Source of the DNA: Takakia lepidozioides
Taxonomy: Eukaryota > Streptophyta > Takakiopsida > Takakiales > Takakiaceae
Direction of reading: 5' to 3'
DNA length: 64,000 nt
NCBI GenBank assembly: GCA_030704615.1
Contig: CM060731.1
Span: 87,710,756-87,774,755 of the forward strand
Part shown: positions 24,645 through 35,466 of the stretch, one piece after another
Numbering within the stretch: the first letter of the stretch is position 1
How the letters are laid out: every line of letters starts with the position of its first letter
The notes under the pieces: generated by a model
Told to the model about the DNA's origin: nothing
Seen by the model: only the letters and a program-made list of their open reading frames with translations
Databases searched by the model: none
Translations under genes and position numbers: made by a program

Positions 24645-24722
24645 TGACACACCAGACCATGGTTTGAACCCACAACCACATCCAACGTGGTATGTGCCCA
24701 TTACCACTGGGCTACATGCTGG
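24645..24722 (-). repeat. tRNA-derived SINE-like fragment, minus strand
   Basis: On the minus strand TAGCCCAGTGGTAATGG, a strong A box, is followed by GTGGGTTCAAACC, a strong B box, at typical tRNA spacing. The acceptor arms do not pair. This is the best pol III promoter-like pair in the window. Confidence 0.6.
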
Positions 24723-24897
24723 TTGTCTGACATATTATAACATCTTCCAGTTCGGACAACAACAAATGTCTCCCAATCGGTTCTCGGTCATACAATTTGT
24801 TCTCCTCCGGCACCCATGGAACCTATGGGAGCTGGATAAACCTGGACCTTCTCTGATTCCAATGCCCTCCCAGATTGCGGCAAAACTGCTCTCTCTC

Positions 24898-26964
24898 CTA
24901 CCAATCGGGAATGCCTCCCGCACGTATGGTTATCTCCCAGTCAGATGTGACCCAGAAATACTGGGGATCTTTGACGTATGTCGGGTTTCCGGCATGTATG
25001 CCATGCATCTCTCTGTTTGCATCCCATACCAAGTTCTTGCCCCAATGCACACAATTCAGAAAATGTGAATGGTAGCCCATCCAATGGGAGGTTGTGTCGA
25101 TTGTATTCAAAACCTATGGGCATCCGATCCTCCAAGCCCACCAGCTCATAGAAACGGCGATGGATTGGTGTACGGCGTACTGGGCAAGCGCTCATCCAAA
25201 AGGCTTGCGGGATAAGAAATGTGAGATGGAACATATGTCCACATGATCCAAACACATGACATCCCTCTGGGCCGTATGGATTCCTGCACATCGAACAAAC
25301 TGTGCTATCTGATATCCATGACGGCAAAACGCGTCGTGGTATCTCCTCCCTCTGGGCCGGTTTGATGTGGCTGGTCATCCTTGTTGTGGTGTCCCACTCT
25401 TCCTCTATCTCCAATTCCCAGTTTATGCTTCTGTTCGACCCCGAAATTCTGTGCTCACATCGATCGAACATAGAATCCACATCTGCCTAGTTGGTATACC
25501 CGGCGAACACGCTTGATGTGATGCGGAGATCGTTATACCTTTGCATGTTGGCATAAATGCTATCCACGCTATGGTTCGACATGCGTGCGACACGTTGCAA
25601 GCCTGACAAAGCCCGCTCTACCCGTGCTTCTCTGGAGACCAAATGGGTCGCCCATTGTACCCAATTCTCCCAATCGCCATTCAATAGGACCCATGCCCGA
25701 ATCTCCAATGTTTTGGACAAGCGCCATGCAGTTGCCATGACAATGTCCCGCTCCTTTGTAACGCGATCGACATCAGATATCGGATTCATCTCGGATTGAA
25801 TGGCGACCCTCGAGCATTCCCCGGTTTCTAGTAGTGGTTCTTTTCCTTTCCTCCTTCTCTCATCCGTAATTCGTTGTTCCTCAACCATGGTTTCATCGGC
25901 CACAGGGTCAAGGACGTTCGTAATTTCGTGAATGATGAGGTCAATACTACAATCGGGCATCGCAAACTCCGCGTCCATGTCCACGACGTTTGTTCGATCC
26001 TCATTGTGGACAACAGTGCCTTCATTGTTTGGAGGCATGCTTGCAATCTAGCTTCCAACTCGGCTATGCGCAGTGTTTGCCAGTCTAGTCGGTCCTGCAG
26101 GGTCCTGATTCGCTGGTCTCTTTCCGCCAGTTGTTCATCTAACATTACAGCCGGTTGTATTCCAAACGTGTCCGGGATGTACTCCAAATCGTATAGCATC
26201 CTTGCGTTCCTCCTACTAGCAGTTTGCCAATTCACTGGACGCAAGAGTATGACCTCTACGTACAACATGGCTGCCAAGGTGTATGAGATTTGGCCCTTTA
26301 AGAGAGGTTGACCCCACAATGTGCAATGCACCTCATTCGTCCTATGTTGGAAATGCAAGTTCGTACAAGACCTGGACTCTGCGTAATTGTTTCGGGTTTG
26401 CACGTCAAGGCCACAATCGATTGATGTGGTACCACTTCACGAATTTTTTGCATCTCGCCATCGGCCACCTGAACTCTTCCGGAATATCCTCCCAGCCCTC
26501 TTCTGCTAGTATGCTAGGGTCACCATATATTTCCCAATTCAAGTCTTGCCTTAACCCTTTGATTTTCTTAGGGGCGGTCCATGTTCATTGGGGTCATTTC
26601 TTCCATGACGCATCACCTTCATCTGCGATATAAGTATTGTTCAAAAATCGACTCGCGATAGGTTTTTACGACATTTCTCAATTTCCATGAATGCAAAAAG
26701 CCTGTCGTGTACTGGCAGCCGGCGAAGTACATCTGACATATCCCACAAGTAGACGGAACGACAATTGAAGTGCCACCACTTAGTTTTTTGGGGAATTCAA
26801 AGACGGAGAAATGGATGAATTCCGTTCGCACATAATGATGACACCCGCATCCAAATACGGTTAACAATGTCCAAATTGTATTTTCGATACATGCCAAAGC
26901 AAACGTTGTTGCAAACGTCAAACTGGAGAGCTCTAGAGGCAGCGTGGGGAGCGTTTGTTTCCAT
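24898..26964 (-). pseudogene. Unknown coiled-coil protein with degenerate RING-like C-terminus
   Basis: ATG at 26,964 opens METNAPHAASRALQFDVCNN. The path reads GMYRKYNLDIVNRIWMRV, then KTKWWHFNCRSVYLWDM, IYGDPSILAEEGWEDIP and FRWPMARCKKFVKWYHINR. It continues with a short coiled coil (AERDQRIRTLQDRLDWQTLR), a region rich in Arg/Glu, and a zinc-finger-like segment (CSMCRNP, FGSCGHMFH, ACPVRR). The last resembles a RING-H2 domain in which at least one final cysteine reads Arg. The protein ends DWEITIRAGGIPDW at TAG 24,898. In-frame stops: TGA after PFLRL, two TGA in the KK/PQ region, and TAG at 25,487. Frame changes occur near 26,645 (T-run), 26,400, 26,040 and 25,080. I do not recognise the family. 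It diverges from the exon at 27.1 kb. Confidence 0.55.
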
Positions 26965-27135
26965 CGGAAGAAGAAGAGAAGGAAGTCACTATACTTTATC
27001 GGCACTAGGGACAGGAAGAGAGCCAAAGATAGAATGAGGTGGGAAAGAGTAGACGAAGAGGGAAGGAGGAAGAAGAGGGCAATGAGAAAAGGTTGGCGAT
27101 GCACATTTTGGAGACGAACAACAGCCCCCCATACA

Positions 27136-27340
27136 GCCGAGGACGGGTGAGGAGGAGATTGCATCCGAGGAAGAGACGGACGCCGAAGAGGATGTTGATG
27201 CTGACCTCATGAAGAAGCAGATAGTGGAAAAGAGGATGGGGGACATGCTCCAGAACATGCTCGGCGTAGACAGCAGTCCGAGGCGCAAAGGGTCTCCTGC
27301 GATTGGAGAGACATCCAACATAGCACCAAGAAAGGTACGA
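27136..27340 (+). pseudogene. Putative 5' exon (D) before the 115-bp palindrome array
   Basis: The frame after CATACAG reads an acidic run (SEEETDAEEDVDADL) and then LMKKQIVEKRMGDMLQNML, a likely amphipathic helix, and ends NIAPRK at a GTACGAGT donor. ATG at 27,209 is a possible start. The intron it opens contains the palindromic minisatellite. In copy B of the methyltransferase family the same kind of minisatellite lies immediately 5' of its first recognisable exon. I therefore suspect this is the missing first exon of that family, cut off from the rest at 28,668. This rests on context, not on sequence similarity. Confidence 0.35.
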
Positions 27341-27424
27341 GTGATGTTCACTGCTACCTTTTGTTTTGTTTCATGTTATGTTGGCCCAGTTATGCAAGCT
27401 GAAATATGTGCAAGCAGAAACCTT

Positions 27425-28667
27425 TGTGCAGTGCCGCACACTGTTGCTGCAGGTCTTTCAAGTTGCTTAGGGTTTGCTGGTCGCTATCTATATCCGTTCC
27501 CCATGACTTCAAACATAGAAAAGTGGAGGCACGAAACAGTGTGCGGCACCGCACACTGTTTGTGCCCCTCTTCTTTGCTTCATTTTCATGTGAAAATGCT
27601 CAATTACAGGAGTGTCTTGTAGGTATGAAGCACACATAATTTGAAGCATAAAACAGTGTGCGGCACCGCACACTGTTTGTGAACCTCATGTTGTTGTTTT
27701 TTGATGTCAAAATCTACCACACAAGCCCAGACTGCCATGTATCAAACACACCTACACGGAAGCATGAAACAGTGTGCGGCAACGCACACTGTTTGTGCCC
27801 CCCTGCTTTGCTTGTTTTTTATGTCAAAATGTACCACACCGGCCCAGTTTGTCAAGACAAAATGTACCTAGATGGAAGCACGAAATAGTGTGCGGCAACG
27901 CACACTATTTGTGCCCCGCTTTTTGCTTGTTTTTTGATGTCAAAATGGGCCACACCAGCAGTGTATGCCATGTTCAAAACACACCTACATGGAAGCACAA
28001 AACAGTGTGCGGCAACGCACACTGTTTGTGCCCCCATTTTTGCTTGTTTTTTGATGTCAAATGTGCCACAGAAGGCCAGTCTGCCATGTTGAAAATTCAC
28101 CTAATTGGAAGCATGAAATAGTGTGTGGCAACGCACACTGTTTGTGCCCCCCTATTTGCTTGTTTTTTGATGTCAAAATGGGCCACACCAGTAGTGTCTG
28201 CCATGTTCAAAACAGACCTAGATAAAAGCACGAAACAGTGTACAGTAACGCACACTGTTTGTGTCCCCCTGTTTTGCTTGTTTTTTATGTCAACCTGCAC
28301 CACACCAGCCCAGTCTGTCATGTCAAAATGTACCTAGATGGAAGCACGAAACAGTGTGCGGCAACGCACACTGTTTGTGCCCCTCTTTTTTGCTTGTTTT
28401 TTATGTCAAAATGAACTTGAGCAAGCCAGTTTGTGGTGTATCATACACACGTAGATGGAAGCACGAAACAGTGTGCGTTGCCGCACACTGTTTGTGCCCC
28501 TCTACTTGGTTTTTTTCTATGTCAAAATGTAACTAGATGGAAGCACGAAACAGTGTACGGCAACGCACACTGTTTGTGCCCCCCTTTTTGCTTGTTTTTT
28601 TATGTCAAAATGTGCCACACAAGGCCAGTCTGCCATGTTCAAAACACCTCTAATTGGAAGCACAAAA
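27425..28667 (+). repeat. Palindromic minisatellite, unit about 115 bp, about 10 units
   Basis: Each unit holds the dyad AAACAGTGTGCG, four central bases, CGCACACTGTTT, then GTGCCCCCC, a T-rich stretch (TTGCTTGTTTTT), TGTCAAAATG and CCAGTCTGCCATG, and a GGAAGCAC linker. The palindrome is the best-kept part; centres vary (GCAA, GCAC, TTGC). A shared unit occurs in opposite orientation at 60.5-61.3 kb. Single dyads also occur inside an intron of copy B at about 58,815 and 58,910. The array is cut by a hAT-type terminus at 28,668. Confidence 0.92.
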
Positions 28668-28775
28668 CAGTCTTAGTTGCAAATTTGGACGTAATGTGGC
28701 GTTGACGCGTCAGCGTCATGTCCGACGTCAGCGACGGACGTGCGTCACGTCACGTCCTAAACCGACGTTACTGTA
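28668..28775 (+). mobile_element. hAT-type element terminus with ACGTCA-rich block
   Basis: The end starts CAGTCTTAGTTGCAAATTTG and continues with GTGGCG, GCGTCAGCGTCATG, TCCGACGTCAGC and ACGTCACGTC words. It aligns in order with the terminus read leftward from 21,417. It begins inside a palindrome of the 115-bp array, so it inserted there. The expected partner end is not found, because the element is fused to Ty3 DNA near 30,640. Confidence 0.55.
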
Positions 28776-28914
28776 CATAAATATGTTTATTTTTTTACTT
28801 TACTATTGACTATTTATTATGAGAACCGACGTGGCAACCGATGTGGCCTCATTACGTGGACTTCATTAATTATCTGTAAAATTCATATATTATGATTTAT
28901 ATTGTCAATCATAC

Positions 28915-29310
28915 GACCGTCAGCAAAGGTTGGTCGGACATTTTTTCATTTTTTTTAAATAGGTGCGACCACTTGAAAGGGGTGGACGCATATTTTTTCT
29001 TATTTTTTAAATGGGTGCGACCACGAGCAGGTGGTGGTCGCAGCATTTTCATTTTTTTTAATAGGTGCGACCACAAGCAGAGGGTGGTCGCACATTTTTT
29101 CTTTTTTTAAAATTGGGTGCGACCACCAGCAGGTGGTGGTCGCAACTTTTTCATTTTTTTTTAAATAGGTACGACCACCAGCAGGGGATGGTCGCACATT
29201 TTTAATTATATTTAAATGGGTGCTTTCTTTTTTGTTATTAGGTGCGACCGCTTATGGGGGGTCGCACATTTTCTTTTTTGTTATTAGGTGCAACCGCTCC
29301 CTGAACACGT
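28915..29310. repeat. Array of six GCGACCACC/GGTGGTCGC palindromes
   Basis: Palindromes such as GCGACCACCAGC then GGTGGTCGC recur about every 50 bases from 28,964 to 29,265, separated by TTTTTTAAAT-rich spacers. The arms differ from the 20.4-21.2 kb array by matched changes (ACC with GGT, against GCC with GGC). The array sits between the terminus at 28,668 and the kinase-like ORF. Confidence 0.9.
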
Positions 29311-29658
29311 GGCGAGGCGTGAATGGGCAGCAGAGGCGGTCGCGCGTTAGGCCTCTCCAGGTAGTATATAAAGGCCTACCCCTCATTCCCAACCCACTTT
29401 TTTCTCTCTCTGTGAGTGCGGTTCTGGGGCTTCTTGGAGTTTGAACTTCGGTGGCCAGGACTGAGCGTGGGGGGGGGAGAAAGTGGATTTGTGTGGGAGA
29501 GGAGTTTTTGCCTTTTTTTCCTGGGACTGCGGGAGAGTTTGCTTTGGGTACTATACCAATAGAGGGTGAGGAAATTGGTCTGCTAGTATATAAGGTTATC
29601 AATAGTCTAGGTTTAGTTTTCCGTTACGAAGTCGCGTCTATTCCGCAGAGTAAAACAT
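29311..29658 (+). promoter_or_regulatory. Presumed promoter and leader of the kinase-like ORF
   Basis: AGTATATAAAGG at about 29,363 is a good TATA box, followed by a pyrimidine-rich CCACTTTTTTCTCTCTCTG about 30 bases downstream. No competing ORF is convincing. The ATG at 29,659 lies about 300 bases further. The third element has a comparable TATATAAGG at about 62,113 before its hAT ORF. Confidence 0.5.
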
Positions 29659-30636
29659 CATGTCCGGAAACGTTGCTTCGAACGCAGTGTCAGGGGGAAG
29701 TGGGCGTAAAGGTAGGAAGCGTAAACATGCACATGAACGGGATAGTCAGGTCAACAAAAAAAAGACTATCCAAGCGCAGAGGCCGCGAAGGTGGTGAAGC
29801 AAGTAGTGCTGGATTATTTGAAGGACAATGACATAATGCGTTTGAATCTTTTGTATGTCCGACATGGGAATGAGGGGTTCCTTAGATTCCAGCACAATAT
29901 GGAGATGAGAATGAGGGAGGCTATGGCCGGGGATGAATGGGAGGAGGATAAGGCGAAGTTCCAGTTCACGAAATGGATGGAGGACCGGGCCCATGATGCC
30001 ACATGGAATCTGAGGCAAACCATGGACAAGTTTGTTACGAGAACACCTATAGCTGAAGGTCGCATGCCAACTTTGGAGGAGGAGTTGTTTGTGCTTGTGG
30101 ATTGGCGGTCTGACATGGCAAAGGCCCACGCCAAACGACGTACGAAACCACTCCCATGGAAGGCAGGGTCCTCGTCCGCGGATGCGGCATTGAACGTGAG
30201 ATACATATCCACAAACGCACAGGTACAACAACTCGATGCGCCCAAACAGGGAGGGTATGGTACAATTCGGAGGGTTAGAATTGTTGGGGATCAATTCATT
30301 CCTCCATCTTGGGAGCTAGCAGGGAAAACGCCCAGGGAAACAAATGTCGAGCTTGCCAAAGTCCAACATAACAATGAGGCGTTGGCTGTAAAGTTCCATC
30401 ATTTCGGCATCATAAAGTATTTTGCATTGCATCCACGTCGAAATGAAGGTTACACACATTGGTGGAATGGGGGGACCATACGATCATGGTTGAGTATTGA
30501 CAGGAAATGGGGGAATGGTCGGGATAACAGGGAGTTAATGGAACGACGGGGGACGGAGCAGGAAATGCAGGAGGTCAACCGACTGGTTCGATTCCGACAG
30601 AATCGCACCCAATTGGCATGGGCGCTTTTGCACTGA
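29659..30636 (+). pseudogene. Kinase-like N-lobe ORF in a hAT-type element, longer copy
   Basis: ATG at 29,659 gives a basic N-terminus (GRKGRKRKHAHERDSQVN). The frame breaks in an A8 run near 29,757 and continues open from about 29,766 to 30,636. The rest reads MRLNLLYVRHGNEGF, DATWNLRQTMDK, PWKAGSS, then GGYGTIRRVRIVG, a glycine-rich-loop-like motif. Next come HHFGIIKYFALHP, and YTHWWNGGTIRSWL in the position of a kinase hinge and helix D. It stops at LAWALLH, just before the expected catalytic loop, where Ty3 sequence begins. So only the N-lobe half is present and no catalytic residue can be checked. The broken copy at 19.2 kb confirms the family is repeated. It may be a captured host gene fragment. 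Confidence 0.55.
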
Positions 30637-30644
30637 ACCGAGAC

Positions 30645-33309
30645 CAGTTGTATGTTGATCCCACTTGTTCTCTCATGGCCTCAGCTTGCAACTTAAGCTT
30701 AGCAAAATTGGCCATAGAGATGCCAGCAGCAAGAGAGACTGGGGCCAGGCTTACCTTGTAGGGGTTATCATCTTCACCATTATGCAGCCACATGACGTTG
30801 TCAAGAACGTTGATGCTGGCTTCCACCCCCTTCATCCAATCTAACCCCAACAGGAACTGTTATCCCAATGTGACAATGCAAGTGAGAACCACAGTTTTCC
30901 CACTAACTCTGATGGGCATAGTGACTAAACCCAAGGGTTCATAGGCTGTACCATCAGCAATTGTCATTGTAAGGCCTATGACAGATTGTAATTTGAGGCC
31001 CAGGACACGTACCACACTCAGAGGAACTGTAGACATGGTGCAGCCAGTGTCAATGATGCAAGAAAAGGACAAGTGTCCCACATGACATTGTGTCATGAGA
31101 GGATGAACACAAACTTTGCGAACTGTTCAGAGAGCTTGAAATCTTGAGAGAGAACTGCACTTCCCATAGTCTGAGGGCTCCGGAGATGATCGTCTGGCAC
31201 CCTCACAGATGACCATTTTTGTTTAAAGCCCCCTTCTCCTTCTTAAGTTGCTCAATTAGCGCTGGCAAGTCAGGCATGTAAGGGCACCGGCGAGTGTAGT
31301 GCTTAGTTGATTTACAGATCATGTAAGCAGGTAATGAGGCATTATTCACATACCTTGAGCCTGTTTGGGTTCTGCCCCTAAAGCCTCCTTATTTGGGCTC
31401 CTGTTGGTTCTGATCAGAAGTAAGAGAACCCGAGGCCCTCCAGGTGACCTCACTTTTCATGGTCTGCAGCTGATCTTGCACATCACTATGAAATTGATGC
31501 AACTCACGAACCAACGTGGGCAATATCTGATCTGCAGTAGCTGTCACTTCAAAATGCACATAAGCTAGATTAGTGTCCTGACTAGCAGCCAAAAAATGTG
31601 TAGCCTTGAGAGGGGAGGAGCTCATGCCAGCCTTGGCAGCCTTCAATCTAAGCCGTTCTTCCAGTAAGCCTACCATCTCGTCTTCATGGTGATAATGTTG
31701 TTTTTGTAAGAAGACCCTTTAAATCCTTGATGAAGCAATGCTTCAGGATGGCTGATCGTTCAGACGGATCTTCCACTGCCTTACAGACTGCTCTACGAAG
31801 ATCAGAGTAATACTTCCATATATTGTCACCAGGGGAGAAGGTTAGCTCAGGGACTGTATAAGCAATGGGTTTGACTTCCCGAAACAACCTATCTGCCAAT
31901 TGTCGGGCCTCATCCCAAGTTAGCTCACCCTTCCCTTTGATGCTGGACTCAAAAATCTTTCTTATAGCCTCACCCTTCAAACACATACGAAAGGCTTTCA
32001 CAATGAATCTCTGGGGCACCGAATTGATTTCTCTGCTCATGTCAAAAACTCAAGAAAAGATTCAAAGTCCTCACCCAAATTAAAATCTGGAAAGGGTTGT
32101 TTGTGCATCCTTTCAGCAGAATCAATGGGCTTGTTAACAGGCACCGCAGGAGCATTTTGATTAATCAACATTTTCATTAAAGGTGGACAATTAGATATGA
32201 CACCCATCGAGAGCTGGCTCATGAGCAGCCTTATCATTTTCTACCCCTCCATGACCAGTAGATCCTTCACCATGAGAAGCTTCATTCCTATCAGCAACTA
32301 GCTCCCTCTCTCTTCTAGCTTCAAGCTCACTTAAGCCTACCATCTTCTCAACTTCTTTTTCCAGCATGGCCCTAGTGTAGACAGGCATGAGCAGGGGCCA
32401 ACACCGCTTACCTCCTGTCCGCCGGAGCTTGAATGAAGTCCTCCCAGTTCGCCACACAGTGGCAGCTGATGTACCGCTGCTTGGGCCAGAGATAGACAGC
32501 CTCTCCCAATTGCTGCCACACTTCTCGCTCATTCTTGAGCCAAAACGCGACTTTTACTACAGTGCGCACCCTTCTTTCCTTAATCACTAGAGTGTGCGGA
32601 GGATAGTCAGCCACATTGGCCAATTGAGACAACCCAACATGCTCTTGTTTGAAGGAGCGCCCAGGGAAAACAACAACGTCCGAAGGATGGTGATGAAAGC
32701 GCTGTTCCAGGACTCCCGCAACGATCTCTTCCCAGGTGGGTTCGGGTCCCACGGAGATAGCACTGTTCAGGCGAAGGTTGGCAAACACAAGAGCAGTACC
32801 TCCCTTGATAAACTCCCGCAGACGCAACGGACTAGGCTTGTGAGGGTAGGCAAAGCTTTCCAATTCAATGTGAACGTCTCTACTTACTGTGAACTGCGGG
32901 ACGCCCACCTGTGGCCAGCTGAAGACTTCTCCAGCACGCAGCGCTCACGGAGTTCGGAAAAAAGGAGTTTGCCGCAATCTCTTCAGCATGCAGCACCTGC
33001 AGCAATTTCCTAGCCCAGGCACCCTGCAAAGCTTGTTCCACCTTACGTTTATGTTCACGTTTCTAAGCAGCTGTAATGACTTCCTTGGCCGCTTCTTCTG
33101 CTGCCTCAGCTTCAAATTTCGCAATCCAGAAGTCTGAGGGTGTGTCCAACTGGATTTCCTTGCGTGGCCAAGGTTTGTTCTCGTCAAAAGAAGTGTATCT
33201 GCAGATATCTTCACTTAAACGCCCTCAACTCATGTAGAAAAGTCAGTTCAAAGTTGCGGTCAGGCGTGACTTCCTCAACGACAGGAATGGAATTAGAAGG
33301 AGACACCAT
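30645..33309 (-). mobile_element. Ty3-type LTR retrotransposon: gag and protease part
   Basis: ATG at 33,309 starts MVSPSNSIPVVEEVTPDRNF. Several minus-strand frames then cover a gag-like region (FRMCLKGEAIRKIFE, LTWDEARQLADRLF, AILKHCFIKDLKG). Near 31,300 the string ICKSTKHYTRRC is a zinc knuckle whose first cysteine reads Tyr. Downstream, FSCIIDTGCTMSTVPLS is a retropepsin active site (DTG), followed by LLGLDWMKG. No reverse transcriptase or integrase follows, because the element ends at a junction with the kinase-like ORF near 30,640. There are many frame breaks, so it is inactive. Confidence 0.75.
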
Positions 33310-34000
33310 AGCACACAACAAAGAGAAATGCAGCTAGCCTGAACACGATACAGGAGAAAGCACAAAAACGAAAAACGAGAATCGCCCCCATTTCGCCTTC
33401 TGATGGTTGTACCTTATGCCCTTACAACACACCACCACTTGTAATGATTAGCACATTCGTTCAAGGAAACGGATTAGTTGCCCCCCATCTCCACCAAGAC
33501 TCCGGGCCGTATGGTTATTCCTCTCTATCCCGGGAAATTACCTGCACTGGGGTTGTATGCCCTGTAGAGCAGAGCACACTAACCAGGATGGGATCTTTAC
33601 CAACTTAACACACAGGGACACTTTTCATCCAAGTCCAAGTACACAGTATCACACACAATCCACAACAGTTCGTACACCAAGTGAGATCTAAAATCCACCA
33701 CCTCTTGAGAGCCCAAGAGCCAGGTTTAAGTAGAAGTGCCAATCGACTAATCACGAATACAGGTGTCCGCACTGCCATAGGCTGGTCAGATTACAGACTA
33801 CTGGCATCACACATCAGTGGCCATGTAGGATAACCCTGATCTTAAACTAGTTGTTAACTAAAAGACAACCTTAACTTAATATAGTCTAGCTGTACCAGCT
33901 CATCCTAGCGCAACAACGTCGCGATACATCCAGCTTCATCCGCATACCATTCATCCAAGCCCAAAAACAAGATGGTGAGGAATCCAGCCCTCACATCCTT
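33310..34000 (-). other. Presumed leader and LTR of the Ty3 element (uncertain)
   Basis: This is non-coding DNA directly upstream of the gag start. A segment beginning TGATGGTTGTACC at 33,401 and ending near CCCTCACA at about 33,999 has TG...CA ends and could be the LTR. No second copy exists in the window, so the LTR cannot be confirmed, and I see no clear primer-binding site. Confidence 0.3.
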
Positions 34001-34153
34001 CTCATTAAAAAAAGAAAAAAAATATAATGCTACCCAGAACTGACATATTTGATTGTTTCTAGAACTTTTCGTATATAAAGAACATCAAATCATTACAAGG
34101 ATTTGTGTGGAAAAAATTCACATTTCGGATTTTATAATAGGATTGTTTTCATT

Positions 34154-34995
34154 GTCGAAACCAGTGTTGAGCGGGTATACGATTTACCCGAATATAACCG
34201 CCGGGTATATCCAGGTAAGGTTACCCATATATATCCCGACTTGTAGGTTATGTTTACCCTTACCCAAGGGTATATTTTATGTTTCCCCCGGACACCCGGA
34301 CTCTTATGAAGGGTAAATGCATCACCAGCATTTACCCGACCCATAGGGCGGGTAATATTTTTCTTGGAGGGTAATGGAATCCTGGTAATAGGCTTGTTGA
34401 CCTATGTTCTTGTGCCCACAGCCTTCATTCCATTGCTCATTAAATTGTATCTCAACTTGGACAGATCACAAATCCCAAAGCAATACCACTATGGAGGCAT
34501 GTGCGGTTTTCTAGGCTGCTTAATTGCCGTGAAAATTCACCTATATTTTGTTTCTATATTCTTGGGAATGAAACTTAGTTTTTTATTATGCTCAAGTTAT
34601 ATTTTGAAACATATTGAATCTTAATTTCTTACGGTTAAAATCTGATTGGTTTATATTGGTTATGTTGCCAATTCATCTGAAATCCATAGGGAAATTGCCA
34701 TTTACCCTATCCTTATCCTTCCTAAACTTATGTTTATCTGGCCGGTATACCAAATTACCCGGACCCGTTAAATAACCTTACCCTCGGGTTATATATTTTG
34801 AGGGTAGTACCCGGTTATACCCTAACCCGGTGTGTTCTACAAATGTGTATTACTCGGAGCTGACCCTTACTTTCCATTTCAAAAATAATAATACCCTAAC
34901 CCGGCGGGTAAATCTTTTCTCAAATTTCAAGTTACCCTTACCCTGGTCCGAGAGGATAAATAAAAAATCAATACCCACTCAACACTGGTCGAAAC
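34154..34995. mobile_element. hAT-superfamily MITE with perfect 8-bp target duplication
   Basis: The element runs 34,162-34,987. Its left end CAGTGTTGAGCGGGTAT and right end ATACCCACTCAACACTG are inverted repeats differing at one position. Both sides are flanked by GTCGAAAC (34,154-34,161 and 34,988-34,995), a perfect 8-bp duplication as expected for hAT. The interior has many TACCCG/CGGGTA words near both ends, consistent with subterminal transposase sites, and no credible ORF. It is non-autonomous; the exact duplication suggests fairly recent insertion. Confidence 0.93.
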
Positions 34996-35466
34996 AGACA
35001 CGTAGATAGATGATGAATGACAGTGAGCAGTTATGGTAATCGTACAGGAGGATAGCTTGGCCCTCACCTTGAAGCAGGTGGCTGTTGGGGATGCAGCTGG
35101 TGGCAGTACTGCAGTATCAGATCCGGACGCTGCAGAGTTGACGTGGAGACATTTAATTCACTCACGACAGTGTGGGCCCTACTTGAACATACAAAGTCAC
35201 ACTTACGGCCACTTTACACTAGGAGTCGAGGCCAACAAATCTTGGGGTCGAGGGAGCCTATTTTTGAGTACTAATTGACCTTGGAGTGGCCTCAAGTAAG
35301 CATTAAAATATGTATTTCCTAGGGGCCAAGAGGCACTAGTGTAAAGGCTTTGGGGCCGAGTGGTAGAGCCGAGGCTTCATAATCACGTGTGAACCCCCCA
35401 CGCAGCTCCCTCTTTCTATCCTCCACGGTGTGAGCTCCTCTCACCTCTTGCCCTAGTGCACTCACC

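Noticed and set aside
27425-28667. CRISPR-like look of the regularly spaced palindromic repeats (also 60,500-61,333)
   Set aside because: The intervals between palindromes are near-identical copies of one linker rather than unique spacers, and the DNA is clearly eukaryotic. It is a minisatellite.
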